This document shows positions 35,292 to 48,950 of a stretch of 64,000 nt of DNA, piece after piece. Source of the DNA: Atkinsonella hypoxylon. Lineage: Eukaryota; Ascomycota; Sordariomycetes; Hypocreales; Clavicipitaceae. The stretch's first letter is position 1. Each line of letters opens with the position of its first letter. The DNA is taken from positions 44,733-108,732 of the forward strand of contig JFHB01000101.1 of NCBI GenBank assembly GCA_000729835.1, in the 5' to 3' direction. The notes under the pieces are model-generated. The model was not told the origin of the DNA. It searched no databases and saw only the letters and a program-made list of their open reading frames with translations. Both the position numbers and the translations under genes were made by a program.

Positions 35292-35953
35292 GATGGACAA
35301 AAGTTGATCTTATGAAGAAACAAGTTAGTCAACCAAGATTGCTTTCAAATACCTACAGAATTCCAATTAAGCAGAGTATGTCGCGGTGCAAAAGGATGAA
35401 GCCTACCGATAATCTAGTACAATTGTTTTGTGGTTGGAAGATCAGCAGTCAATGGACGATGCTTAGAAATAATAAGATGCCACCTTGCCACTTGACGCGG
35501 AGCTCACCTTAAAATAAACCTTGATACAATAGCGTCACCCAGCCACGGTGGGGAATAGGAGAAAAGGTGACTGCCGGATTAAGCTGTACCAACCAGACTA
35601 TTTATCCCATGCCAGCTTTCCTACCATCGGCCAGACTTTTTAATCGAGACCTCACAGCCCACTTGTAGTGCACGTCCAGGTCTTAATCAAATAGTCTGGC
35701 CAGTGCCTCCCCGCTCCTCCCTGGGAACTTGCGATTTACATCGCGCTCCACAAGCCCAAACTCCACCGGCTCTCACGTGCAGATACGATTAACGATAACA
35801 AATTTAGGCGAGTTTCTAGGCCCCGTACACGTGATCCCAGCACACTCATAGCCCGTCGGGGCTCGCAACCCACCGTGTGCTTGTATTGTGTGCGAAATCG
35901 CGACAATTCCTTTCAAACCCACCAGATTTTGCAGTCACCGCAACACCGCAATC
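35292..35953. other. Divergent promoter region, PDI / uS14
   Basis: 662 bases separate the two start codons. A CACGTG palindrome lies at about 35828-35833. Pyrimidine-rich sequence precedes the uS14 start. No ORF supported. Confidence 0.5.
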
Positions 35954-36471
35954 ATGTCTCACGAAAGCGTCTGGAACTCGCGCCCCCGAAACTACGGCAA
36001 GGGCTCTCGCAGCTGGTATGATAACCCATCTCATTTTCGAAATTCATCTGGTCTGGGGACGTGTTCATGCAATCCATACGGGTCGTGAGGTCCTGCCAAC
36101 GTCGCCCCCTCAACCAAGAAAAAAAAAATTGCTCCGGTCATGCAAATACTCGAGACGACAACAACTGATGCATTGAACATATATTTTTTCTAACGTTGGA
36201 TTTCCTTTTCACAGCCGCGTCTGCAAGCACAAAGCTGGTCTTATCCGCAAGTACGACCTCAACCTGTGCCGTCAATGCTTCCGTGAGAAGTCCAAGGACA
36301 TTGGCTTCGTCAAGGTAAGAGCGATATCTTTTTTCCAAGTCATTGATCATAATATGCGACAACATTCCTTGCCGTTATCTCTTCTACCATACATCAAAAT
36401 CAGTGTCAACAAGTAGCCAATGTCCAGCACTGACTTGAGTTTTTTTTCTCTTACATTTGCAGTACCGATAA
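35954..36471 (+). CDS. rps29: 40S ribosomal protein S29 (uS14)
   Basis: Exons 35954-36015, 36215-36314 and 36463-36471 give the 56-residue protein [20 protein letters not shown] through GFVKYR, the full usual length. The zinc ribbon is C21-x2-C24-x14-C39-x2-C42 (CRVC and CRQC). It sits in the head of the small ribosomal subunit near the mRNA path. The first intron (199 nt) splits the codon for C21. The last exon holds only two sense codons and the stop (Tyr-Arg-stop), joined by a 148-nt intron with a long T tract before catttgcag. Too small and fragmented to appear as one ORF; the model is nonetheless certain from conservation. Confidence 0.96.
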
Positions 36472-37266
36472 ACGACTCGCCTCCCGGAAAATGCTATGAG
36501 AAATGGAAAAGTTTCTTTAAAAGGGGGGAGATTTGGATTTGAAATGGATGGGGGAGGGTGCATGGCCTTGCGCCGAGATAAGACATTTAAGAGGGCAGCG
36601 GCCGCTTGGAATCGGAGTTTAATGGCTTGCTTGCTTATGAGGAAGATCGTGCTCTGACGAACATCCTTGAGGATAGACGAATACCAACTTTATTGGACTT
36701 GCAAGAAGTTTCATGATTTTCGAAACTTGATGATTATGCTTGTTCAAATGCAATAACCTTGAGAGACGATTGAGATTCGTGGAACATTGGACGTCTGACT
36801 GTGCCTATTACACACCTGAAATTCCCTTTAGGGGTAATTGCCAGTAGATCGTTCACAATTGTTGTTGAGCAAAACTTCAGCACAAGGCTAGTGAATGCTT
36901 GCCGTGACAATCCATGGATGCCACTACACACTCAATCACATCTTTGACAACTTCCGTTATGGCGTTGGTCCTTATATTACTGTTCCTTCCGTATATGCTC
37001 GTCTATAGTACAATCAAGACATGGTAAGAAGCACAGTGGAGAGATATCCAGGGCCGATCCTGGGAAATATACAGTGAGCCTCTCGCTCATGATTTTAGTT
37101 CTTTCTCGTACGTTTCACTCTCAAGTTACGCCTCATGAACGCCTTTGAAGAAAGTCTCGGGTACGTCATCGCCAATGCTTTTTGATCCAGTCGTCCAACG
37201 AACGGTCCAACAACGGATCCATCCTTAGTCTCTTACCCATATTGAGCGCGGTGTCTTTCATCCGTC
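36472..37266. other. Convergent intergenic region
   Basis: Holds the 3' UTR of the uS14 gene, with G/A-rich sequence at 36519-36560, and the 3' flank of mitochondrial EF-Tu. No supported ORF or RNA gene. Confidence 0.55.
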
Positions 37267-39761
<2,495 letters not shown>

Positions 39762-40256
39762 ATGGACCAACAAGCGCATCCGGTGGGCGCGGACGTGGAC
39801 CGTCCCGAGCTCAACCTCCTTAGCCAGGTTGTAGAGCGTCTAACAGATTATGGCGCTAATGCCACTCGTAACATCGCAGAAGGCGTCAACAACATGACCC
39901 CTCAAGGTTGGATCCGTGTCATTGTTATCGCAGGAGGGTATATGCTCTTGAGACCATATCTACAGCAGTTCGTCACCAAGGGCGCAGTCAGGAAGATGGA
40001 GAGCGATGACCGGAAAGCTCGCGGAGAAGACGGGACACTGCCCCATCCGGAACTCACGCCGAATGAGTACCGCGGTGTCAAGGAGAAGCTCTATGCGGAT
40101 AATGAAAATGACGGGGCGGATGGCACGAGCTCGGACTGGGGCCAGAAGGCTCGAGTCCGGCAACGACAGATGCTCAGAGAGCTGCTGGAGGAGGACGAGA
40201 GGCGGAGGGCCGCGCAGGACGAGGATGCTGATATTCAAGAATTCTTGGAAGATTAG
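39762..40256 (+). CDS. PGA2-like secretory-pathway membrane protein
   Basis: A single exon of 164 residues from ATG 39762 (MDQQAHPVGADVD). Seen in order: an N-terminal helical part (LNLLSQVVERLTDYGANATRN), one membrane segment (GWIRVIVIAGGYMLLRPYL, about 49-67), then a charged, probably coiled tail ending in QEFLED. The GW-I-R-x-I-x-I-x-GGY-x-LLRPYL core fits the fungal Pga2 family, a small ER membrane protein needed in yeast for maturation of Gas1 and alkaline phosphatase. A longer frame opens upstream through the microsatellite and is rejected because it would put simple repeat in the protein. The family call rests on the membrane core and length. Confidence 0.72.
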   Translation: MDQQAHPVGADVDRPELNLLSQVVERLTDYGANATRNIAEGVNNMTPQGWIRVIVIAGGYMLLRPYLQQFVTKGAVRKMESDDRKARGEDGTLPHPELTPNEYRGVKEKLYADNENDGADGTSSDWGQKARVRQRQMLRELLEEDERRRAAQDEDADIQEFLED

Positions 40257-40713
40257 ACGAGGGAAGGGGGGGGGGGGGGGGGTACAGATGGTTTGGCTGA
40301 GAAGGAGGACCGACTACTTGGCGCATTGGGTATTGGTCAGCGGATTTATTGACGTGTAAGAATAGCCATCTTGGGTCGACGGTTGTGTTTTGTAATATCA
40401 GATATTGTGGTCACTGGTTCTTTTCTGGATGGCTCTGGATGGCTCTGGATGGCTCTGGAGCATTTTGGGTGGTGGCCTGAGCTGCGAGTTGCAAGTCAAC
40501 TCCATAGTCTGCATTGGCAGAAAACATTGGGGTATGCAAATACCGGTGGGTGAGATATGTTTGAATTGTACAGAGTATGCGAATGGGTATGAGATGAGCT
40601 CTCGCACAAGGTTCAAAATGGCACGTGTCAACCTGCACCCGACACCTGGACAACGTTTGCTCTTTTATTACACTGTGACTCAAGTCATAGCAGAAGCATC
40701 GGTGACTGGCTTT

Positions 40714-40744
<31 letters not shown>

Positions 40745-41290
40745 CTTCCTTCTCGTTATTGTAAAAGAGAGATGTGCTTCTTTCCATCCTGATTAGAAAC
40801 GTCAGTCAATCTGATCGTCGTGTCGTGACTTGACATAATATTCGTCATTGACGGACAGTCGGTGTCGGCCTAGGGTAGTTAATTTGGCGACGATAGCACG
40901 GTCCAGCTCCAGAGACTGCATGTGCCCCTTCCGCTTGGGTCAGCCAAGTCAGCTTCCCCGCCCACGTTTCAGCCCTGTTCGCTCTGTCCTTGGCGGCTTG
41001 ACTTAACGATCCGGCAACGGAACTACGTCATTTAATAAGAGCTGTCTGCGGTGAAGCGTCGCTCTCATTCTGCTGAGTTCTTTGTTCCGACTTGTTGTCG
41101 AGCACGAACCGATATGCTGCCTGGTTGAGCATCTTCCGCTGTGCTTTTTCAACAACGATATCAACGCTGCCAGTGCCTCGGTACTTTGCCAGGAAGCTTG
41201 CTCTGGCTCTGGCGTACAGTCGACACCGTCACTTGGTGCAATGCCTCTCGTCTGGCGCAGCCACTGCTAGCAGACACCAACAGTCTAAGG
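40257..41290. other. Intergenic with several simple repeats
   Basis: Contains a G tract (40267-40282), a 10-bp repeat ggctctggat in three copies (40431-40460) and a tttatttatt run (40711-40744). From about 40860 the sequence is the probable promoter and leader of the 880-residue protein gene. Confidence 0.55.
40711..40744. repeat. Tetranucleotide (ttta)n microsatellite
   Basis: Eight or so ttta units in a row lie between two genes; no coding role. Confidence 0.85.
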
Positions 41291-44011
41291 ATGGGAGATG
41301 CTTTGAATATTCAAACCTTGCTCGACAAGGGCTATTTCACCACGTCGCGAGCTCGGAGCACTGCTCCGTCAGTACTGCCTCCCCGACTCATGCCCTCATG
41401 AAACGTGTGATCCATAGAACTGCCTGCTGACTTAACATATATTAGTTCAACTTCGCCACCATCTTCGCCCGTGTCACATTTTGCTCCTCCACATCCTGTT
41501 CCCCCACCAGTTCCTGCCCATGGCCGGGTTCCTAGAACTGTTTACCTGGCGCCAGCGCCTCCTCTCAGGAAAAAGCGCCCTCCAGCGGTTACTGTTGAGG
41601 ATGAAGTTGATTCGCTTGCTAGGGAATATGGATCATTTACACCAGCCACTGCATCTGAAGACGAACCGCCTTCCAGAGGGGAAGTCGACCAATATCCAAT
41701 CCTCATGGAAGCACATGAGCACAACCCAGAGCGGCGCTTTGTGATTGTACCAGAGACTGCGAAGGATCATGCACCTAACGTAAAGACCACGCATAAAGTT
41801 AAAAGGGAAGTAGGAGAAACTCCCCCAAAAGAGAAGAGCTCAGGTGAGAGAAGCTTCAGACCAAAAGATGCTCAGGACAATGATCGCGCGAATACCTCCC
41901 GTCATGGTCTGGAACGACGCAACAGTAAGCAACATCTTCCACCGATAGATGCCGAAATGGATGGTCACTATCCTCCCCAGCATTACCGGGCTCCGTCTGC
42001 TGCCACCGGCCCGCGACCCGATTATTTTGATAACCGCCATTCTCGGTCGCCCGGCGATCATCTTCTGTCCCCACAGATTGTTTCGAGTGGTCCTGCAGGA
42101 CGGGAGAAGTTGTACATGCCACAGTCCTCGGTGGCATACAACGCTCGGTCTCCTCCACCAGCCAGCCGTCAATTCGAGACTCATGACCGGGAAACAGATC
42201 GGGATACTTATCGACAAGATCGAATGTCCTCTGATAGACGATCAATTGTAGATCCAGACAATGATCGTCCGCGACACAGAATGACCCATGACGTTGAAAC
42301 CCGCACTAGGGACGAATATTTACAATCAAGGAGTGATAAGGTTGACCACTCGAGACCACATGCTCGTCCAGAGGGACCCAGGCCTAGATTGTCTCCTCGG
42401 ACTTCGCGAGATCCAAGCCACTCCAGAGATGAATATTCCAAAAGTCCTCGCGATTCTGGCTACCTGTCGTCAAGGCCAATTGTTGTTCAAGAGTCAAAGA
42501 CCTCGCCGCGACAGGAACGGAGAGATGAGTTTTCTGGACATGCTCAATCCACCTCCCGAACATCTACCTTCCCACCCGCAGCAGCAGCAGGCGCGGCTGC
42601 AGCAAGTGCCATGGCTTACGAAGCGTCCAAGACAGCTTCAAGGGGAGCTGGAAATCCGGTATCTCGGCCCATTGAACAACCGGTCAGAGCTTCAAAAGTT
42701 CAGCTTCCATACCCCGATGACGACCTTCTCCCAGATGTGAGCTTGGGCATTCGTGATGCAACGTCCGAGGGACGGCCACCGAAAACCGCAGAATTGTCTG
42801 GTCTATCTATGCCAGAACCGCCTCCAGTCAGCCAAACATGGTGTCCAAGAAATATAGTCAATGAGACACTCTCTACCCCTGCAACAGTGAACACATCACA
42901 GACTTGGGCACCAGCACCATTCGACCGTGAAGAGGATGGTTTAGCTGCAGAGAGACCTATCGGTGCATACAGGCATTACTCAGAATATAAAAGCACCGAT
43001 GGGATTGAAACCTTGCCAGAATGTCCTCGGCAGAAACCTATGGCAGGTCTGATGGACTGGCTGACGATCCCACATACTAATTTTAACATTTGTCCCAGCT
43101 GCTATAATAGCATATTTGCCAAGTCCGACTACAGGACGTTGTTCAAACCGATGCTACGGCCATCAGATGAGCCTATCTCGTGTGACTTTGGCGTCTGTCC
43201 TTGGTACAGAATAGCCTGGCTGCTCACGTTAAAAGATGATGTGCCCGATCTTCGTCTTTTGCAACAAATCGCCAATGTGGGTTCTACCTCCACCAGAGAA
43301 CCATGTCCCGGTAGCAAAAGGGCCACGCGAAACTGGCTCACCATCAAGGATCCGCACACTCGGTTGCCGGTAGATAATTTTTCAATTTGCTACCAGTGCG
43401 CCAGGATAGTCGAGCTTTTACTACCAAATCTGACTGGCATTTTTGAGCCACTTGACTCTCGGCCGCGTGCCGGTGTATGTGCCTTGCACTTTACGCCGGA
43501 CAGGAAAGAGTTTGTCTCGTTCTTTGATGCCTTGGAAACCACGTCAGATAAAGCCATGATAGCCAAAACCCCCCCGGACGTGGATGAACTGGCGCAAAAG
43601 CTTTGGCATCTGACCGTTGGTGCCACATGCCGCGAGGATACACCCGTCATAGATGGATATTGGCACACCATGCAGTTTCTCCCAGAGTTTACTGTATGCA
43701 GCAACTGTTTCGAGGATGTTGTCAAACCAAAACTAAGTGACGGAAACGTCATTGCACGTAATTTCTACATGAAGCCGCAGAGGCTACCGTCTGCTACGTG
43801 TCAGCTATACTCGGACAGAATGAGAGAGGTCTTTAGAAAGTCTTGTCGTGGCAATGATCCCAAATATCTGGAAGAAAAAGTCATACAGAGGCGGAGGAAA
43901 GAAAAGGACATTTACGATCAGCTTGTTCAACTGGATCGGGCGAATGTAGATAGTGCTTGGAAACAGGAGCAGGTGGGCAAGCTTGTGGATGAATGGAAGA
44001 GATGGGAGTAG
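41291..44011 (+). CDS. 880-residue basic, largely disordered protein with repeated CxxC pairs
   Basis: Exons 41291-41367 and 41446-44011. A short N-terminal helix (MGDALNIQTLLDKGYFTTSRA) leads into a very long Arg/Ser/Pro/Asp-rich region (residues about 30-420) with few hydrophobics. The last 350 residues are ordered: WLTIPHTNFNICPSCYNSIF (CxxC near 575), CDFGVCPWYRIAWLL, an FSICYQCARIVE pair, GVCALHF, and FTVCSNCFEDVVKPKL near 778. The end is helical and charged (EKVIQRRRKEKDIYDQLVQL). The Cys pairs suggest a zinc-binding C-terminal domain. I do not recognise a named family, though the layout feels conserved in filamentous fungi. The intron uses donor gtcagt, the only one that keeps frame with acceptor attag, so the first junction is less certain than the rest. 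Confidence 0.75.
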
Positions 44012-44814
44012 AGATAGCAGCGGAGCATTTGTTCAAGTTGGAATGCTTGATTTGGATTATGTGAAGTTTTTTTTTTGAGACGTTTACGGTGTACAGAGTT
44101 TTACGACTTGACGATTATATGATAGCATAGAATGGTTATTCCTGGACGTGGCATTTTGGACAAACGTCGCTAGCTTCAACTGCAAAAGTGAGTCTTGAGC
44201 TCATGCCCCTGCTCCATTTGAAGGTGCTTGTTGTATTATGCTGTTTCGACACGTCGAATTTGATCAAAGTCTCCATAGTACAATTAAGTAAGAGGAGAGA
44301 AGCAAAGCTCTGGTGGAATACCTGCTTTCAACGAGAAGATAATGATATCCTCCGTCGGTACAAAGCCATTTCAAGACGAAAGGTAAATGAGTCTATCATG
44401 CATGCGGATCTAGCCATAGAACTGCTTGTCAGACACCGTATCTCTCATCCCAACCATAATCGTCGAAAGTGGGGGTGCCATGACAGTGCGGTTCGCTGTG
44501 CAGAAACACTGTGGACGCAGGTAGCATTGTCCAATGAAATTTCCTCAAATCATCCTCGCTTAAGGACATACCTTAGGGCCACCGCCCACCAAAAAGTTGA
44601 CCTGTGCAAAAATTCGCTGCGGGCGAAATTCATCGTCAGGGCCCTCAAGTGCGAGATTGTAACCTCCCATCCCACTCCATTCTCCCTATTTCGACGCCGT
44701 ACGACGATCGAGGTAAGTTTTTTTTCGCCCCGATGCCAAAACTTTTTTTACAGGGAACAACGCTGACGATCAATTTTCGTACTTACGCTTCAGGTCCCAG
44801 TCTAATCCGTCACA
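44012..44814. other. Intergenic, promoter and leader of the uL4 gene
   Basis: The 192-codon open frame here (44188-44766) starts at GTG, runs into the T-rich leader of the uL4 gene and has no domain; it is not counted as a gene. A possible leader intron (gtaagt at 44713 to cag near 44793) precedes the uL4 start. Confidence 0.45.
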
Positions 44815-46239
44815 ATGGCTTCGCGACCTACCGTCTCCATCGTCGGCAAAGATGGTGCTCCCACGGGAGCTACCCACCCCGTGCCTGCCGTCTTCACCAG
44901 CCCTATCCGACCCGATATTGTGCAGCGCGTGCACACTGGCATGGCTAAAAACAAGCGTCAACCTTATGCTGTGAGCGAGAAGGCTGGTCATCAAACCTCT
45001 GCTGAGTCTTGGGGAACTGGTTAGTGGGCAATTCCGATGATTCTGCGAAAGGATGTCTCCCAATATAGAGTCGACAAGGAAAAAGAAAAAGACTTGAGAT
45101 CAACACCATACATGGATGCGGAAGTGCTGTCCCGAAAACTTTTTCTATTCAGTCAGATGGCTGCTTGGACTTTTTTTTTATATGGGATGAAAGACGCTGC
45201 CACTGTTGAAAATGACTCAGCTGGACATGGACAAATAACTCGCATTCTGAACTTTCTGGACAGTTGATATGGCGGAGAACTGATTTAGCATCACTTTAGG
45301 TCGTGCTGTTGCTCGTATCCCCCGTGTCTCTGGTGGCGGTACTCACCGCGCCGGTCAGGCTGCTTTTGGTAACATGTGTCGATCTGGTCGCATGTTCGCT
45401 CCCACCAAGATCTGGCGCAAGTGGCACGTCAAGATCAACCAGGGCCAGAAGTGAGTATCTTCCCGTGCTCTATACGACAAGGCGTCAACGAAATTCTCGA
45501 GGCCAAAACTTTCGGTACACTGACACTCATTTTTCCCAGGCGCTACGCTACCTGCTCCGCCCTGGCTGCCTCCGCTGCTGCTCCTCTCCTGATGGCCCGT
45601 GGCCACGAGATCATGACCGTCGCCGAGGTTCCCCTGGTCGTCGACTCTGCCATCTTCGATGCTGGTGCTTGCAGCCGCACTGCCCCCGCTCTAGCTCTCC
45701 TCAAGGCCGTCGGTGCTGGCCCCGATCTGGAGAAGGCTAAGTACTCCAAGAAGCTCCGCGCCGGTAAGGGCAAGCTCCGTGGCCGCCGTCACCGTCAGCG
45801 CCGTGGTCCCCTCATTGTCTACAACCCCGAGGTCGATGGCAAGGAGCTCGTCAAAGCTTTCCGCAATATCCCCGGTGTTGAAACCAGCCCTGTGAGCGCC
45901 CTAAACCTCCTCCAGCTCGCTCCTGGTGGTCACCTTGGCCGCTTCATCGTCTGGACGTCCGCCGCTTTCAAGGCCCTCGACGAGATCTACGGCTCCACCA
46001 CCGAGGCCTCCGCCCACAAACGCGACTTCCTACTGCCTTCCAACGTTGTCTCCCAGGCTGACCTGACCCGTCTTATCAACTCTTCTGAAATCCAGAGCTC
46101 CCTTAACGCTCCCAAGGGCGAGGCCACGACCCGCCGTGGTGCCGTTCAGAAGAAGAACCCTCTGCGCAACAAGCAGGTTATGCTGCGTCTGAACCCATAT
46201 GCTTCTGTCTTCGCTAAGGACTCTCAAAAGAAGCAGTGA
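44815..46239 (+). CDS. rpl4: 60S ribosomal protein L4 (uL4)
   Basis: Exons 44815-45019, 45300-45450 and 45540-46239 give 351 residues, close to other fungal uL4 proteins. Landmarks: [40 protein letters not shown], the internal loop [20 protein letters not shown] that reaches toward the exit tunnel, [38 protein letters not shown] and the C-terminal [18 protein letters not shown]. It is a core 60S protein. Introns are 280 nt (gttagt donor, ctttag acceptor) and 89 nt (gtgagt, tcccag), both at Gly/Lys codons conserved in the family. Synonymous codon use is strongly C-ending, as expected of a highly expressed fungal gene. Confidence 0.97.
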
Positions 46240-47080
46240 GTCTCGCTACGAGGGGTGAGCTGATGTGGTCCGTCTTCACTGGGTGTGCAGGGAGATGGAG
46301 GAAGAAAAAGATAATGGCATGGAAGTTGTCATGGATGGATGATGATGGGTTTCTTTTAAGGCATTCTTTTTCCCTTTTTCTACTATATGGAGGCGTAAAG
46401 GCTACGTCGTGGAACGTCGGGCTCTTGAATGAAAAAAAGAAGTTCGACTGTTACAATATTTATGGCTCATATGCGTGAGATTTGTCCATAGTATCTCTTA
46501 GTGAATGATAGTAGGGGTCCTGGAATCGCCTCTTGACTATACACCTTGAGGCTTCCATTCAATGTCGTCTCTCCCATCTGATGATTGTTTGCAACTCGGG
46601 CGCGGTATGATTGCGTATTCAACAAGGGTGATTGCCTCTGGATCGTGAATCCTAATCTATAGTAGCCAGCTTCCCGATATAAATAGATATTCCTCATCTC
46701 CACTTTCAGACACCTGTTGTCATACATTCCGGCAACTCATGTTCGTAGAAGGCCCGGACTGCATACGCTCTCCGACAATGTCCGCAGCCGCAACCAGCTG
46801 CGTCGCTACAAGCACAGGGCATCTGGCAAGATCCCAACTGACAATAGGGAAATTGGAAGGAATGACTCCCGAAAGGCGAACCCGAATAGTGATGCAAGGA
46901 GTTTCTCTTTGATGGGGGATTGGTTTAGCGGGTGTCATGTATTGAATCGGATTAATTCTTGTGAGCAACGCAAAGGTGTAGATGGGAGCTGTGCCTTGGC
47001 GAGAACTGCCGATCCGAAGAAGAGAGGGGGGAACTCAATTGAGCGTATAAACCATGCTCGCACGATTGGCGATGCCCAGG
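46240..47080. other. Convergent intergenic region
   Basis: 3' UTR of uL4 and downstream of the flavin monooxygenase. Open frames on both strands between 46470 and 47080 are short or overlap the end of the monooxygenase gene; none is supported. Confidence 0.5.
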
Positions 47081-48475
47081 CTAGTCTTGATGAGGAGTAT
47101 ATACGAACCCCAACTCCTCAAGCGTTTTTGCCGTGCAACCCTGTTCCTCAAACTTCATCTTTGCCGCCCCAATAATGCCCCTCATCCAAAAATCCTCGTC
47201 TCCCCATCTTGGCGGTTCCTTACCGAGCCGATGGGCAGTCTTTGCCCAATCGTGAAGCTCATTCATGTACTCGCCATCCTTGGGTGGCGGTAGCCCGTGC
47301 AACTTGTCGCTCCCATCCCGCTCAGCCTCTCTATTCCAACGGACCATTTCTGGTTTGGGAGGCAAGTCGAGATTGTTGGACCATACCGCCGACAAGACGG
47401 CTGCTTGGGCTTCAGATAGAGGGAACGGGACGACGTTCGTGTTGAGCACCGAGAAGGCCAGCGTTGGGTGCTGGATGTAAAAGAGGTGCTTGTAGAGGGC
47501 GTGCACGCAGGTACCGCTGGTAATCAACTCCTTCTCCAGTTCCCCCAGGAACGGAAGACTGTAGCGGAAGCCTGTGCAAAAGACAATTGCATCAATGCCT
47601 GCTTCGATCGTCCCGTCCTTGAGCAGCACGGCTCGCTCTTCCAGGAGGAATTCTTGAATCTCGGCAATTTCGCGGCACCCCGTGTGTCGAAGCTTGTCCG
47701 GCGGGGTTTCGTGCCGGACGGATAGGAGCGTAGGTCCGTTGGATACGCGGTTGATCTGGTAGGCTACGTCTAACCCTGACGGCCCGTTGCCAACCACGAT
47801 GGTCTTCTTGTCTTGGAAAGAAGCCGCGGAGTGATAGTTTCTTGAGTGGATGATGATGGATTGGTGTGCTCTATGAAAGGCAGCGATGTTTTTGATGTTT
47901 GGAACAAAGGGTGTGGAATAGTGTCCGTTTGCTACCACCACCGCATCGAATGCTTCGCTGAACACCTGTCCGTCGATGGTAGATTGGGCCTCTACTTGCC
48001 ATCTCTCGTAGTCTCCTTCCGCTCTCAGCCGAACACTCTTCACCTGAAAGCAGAACTTGATCAGATCCCTGACATCATGTGAGTATTCCACAATATACCT
48101 CTGAATGTCGTGGCGGCTAGGGAAGATCCAGGATTCGGGAGGAAATTGCAGACCGGAAAACGTCATGATTGTCTTGGGGATGTTGGCATGCAAATCATCG
48201 TACATGGGAGACGGAAAGACTGGGATCCCGTCATGTCCCACGCGCGTTGGCTTGTCTGGAGGGTAAAACGGACTCAGCTGTGGTATCGGGTTCGGCGCAG
48301 GCACGACGACGTCGTAGTTCCATACACCACCGACCTCTGCCTGTTGCTCGAATACCGTCACCTTTTCATATGTGCCTTGTGCTTTGAGATGTTTGGCGGC
48401 CGCTAAGCCGCATGGGCCGGCGCCTATGATTGCGATGCGCCTCACGTCAAAGGTTCGTGGATAGAGCGAGCCCAT
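47081..48475 (-). CDS. Flavin-containing monooxygenase
   Basis: A single exon of 464 residues. FAD-binding RIAIIGAGPCGLAAAKHL at 13-30, the E at the end of the second strand (TVFEQQAEVGGVWNY), the NADPH site KTIVVGNGPSGLDVAY, and the late FCTGFRYSLPFL motif of class B flavoproteins are all present. The family oxygenates nucleophilic N or S atoms of small molecules. The region between the two Rossmann sites reads FHRAHQSIIIHSRNYH, a variant of the FxGxxxHxxx[FY] signature in which the Gly is replaced, so the enzyme may not be a typical N-hydroxylating one. No signal peptide or membrane segment: probably cytosolic. It is divergent from a decayed ABC transporter; the two may once have formed a detoxification or metabolite locus (inference). 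Confidence 0.9.
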   Translation of the reverse strand: MGSLYPRTFDVRRIAIIGAGPCGLAAAKHLKAQGTYEKVTVFEQQAEVGGVWNYDVVVPAPNPIPQLSPFYPPDKPTRVGHDGIPVFPSPMYDDLHANIPKTIMTFSGLQFPPESWIFPSRHDIQRYIVEYSHDVRDLIKFCFQVKSVRLRAEGDYERWQVEAQSTIDGQVFSEAFDAVVVANGHYSTPFVPNIKNIAAFHRAHQSIIIHSRNYHSAASFQDKKTIVVGNGPSGLDVAYQINRVSNGPTLLSVRHETPPDKLRHTGCREIAEIQEFLLEERAVLLKDGTIEAGIDAIVFCTGFRYSLPFLGELEKELITSGTCVHALYKHLFYIQHPTLAFSVLNTNVVPFPLSEAQAAVLSAVWSNNLDLPPKPEMVRWNREAERDGSDKLHGLPPPKDGEYMNELHDWAKTAHRLGKEPPRWGDEDFWMRGIIGAAKMKFEEQGCTAKTLEELGFVYTPHQD

Positions 48476-48950
48476 GCTTGATTGAGGTCTCTTGCGTGAG
48501 AAGGGTGCGGGGGAGGGGCGGGAGGGGTTGGATGAGACGATTCAATGTACGGAAGATTTGCGGCGGTCTTTCCAGGCGACTGGAGCAGCCCCAGCTGCCT
48601 GCCGCCTGGCAGCCATGGGGCACCGGCCTTTTGGCCGAGTCCATTCACGATCACTCAGCGCTCACCGTACGCTCCGCATTCAGCACAGCGCGCCTCTTCC
48701 ATCAGCATTCCACATCCACCAATCTGGCCATGTCTGCATCATCCGATCAAGGACATGATTGATACATCTGAGCCATCCAGTCATGGTCGAGATTCTTGAG
48801 CTTATTCTTCCCTGTGACCAGGAACCTATCCTCTTGGATGACTCGTCTGTAACGGCTCTGTTGATGCTTCGATTTCGGATATAACGTCGCGTTACGTATT
48901 GTCTCACTGGGCGCTTGCAGTCAGGATACAGGGCTATCTTCTCCGCGAGG
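48476..48950. other. Divergent intergenic region, monooxygenase / ABC relic
   Basis: Upstream region of the monooxygenase (-). Faint traces of the transporter's first membrane domain may begin at ATG 48783 (MVEILELILP, then in-frame TAA), but I cannot support them firmly. Confidence 0.4.

Noticed and set aside
44188..44766. 192-codon ORF upstream of uL4
   Set aside because: Starts at GTG, runs through the T-rich leader of the ribosomal protein gene, no domain.
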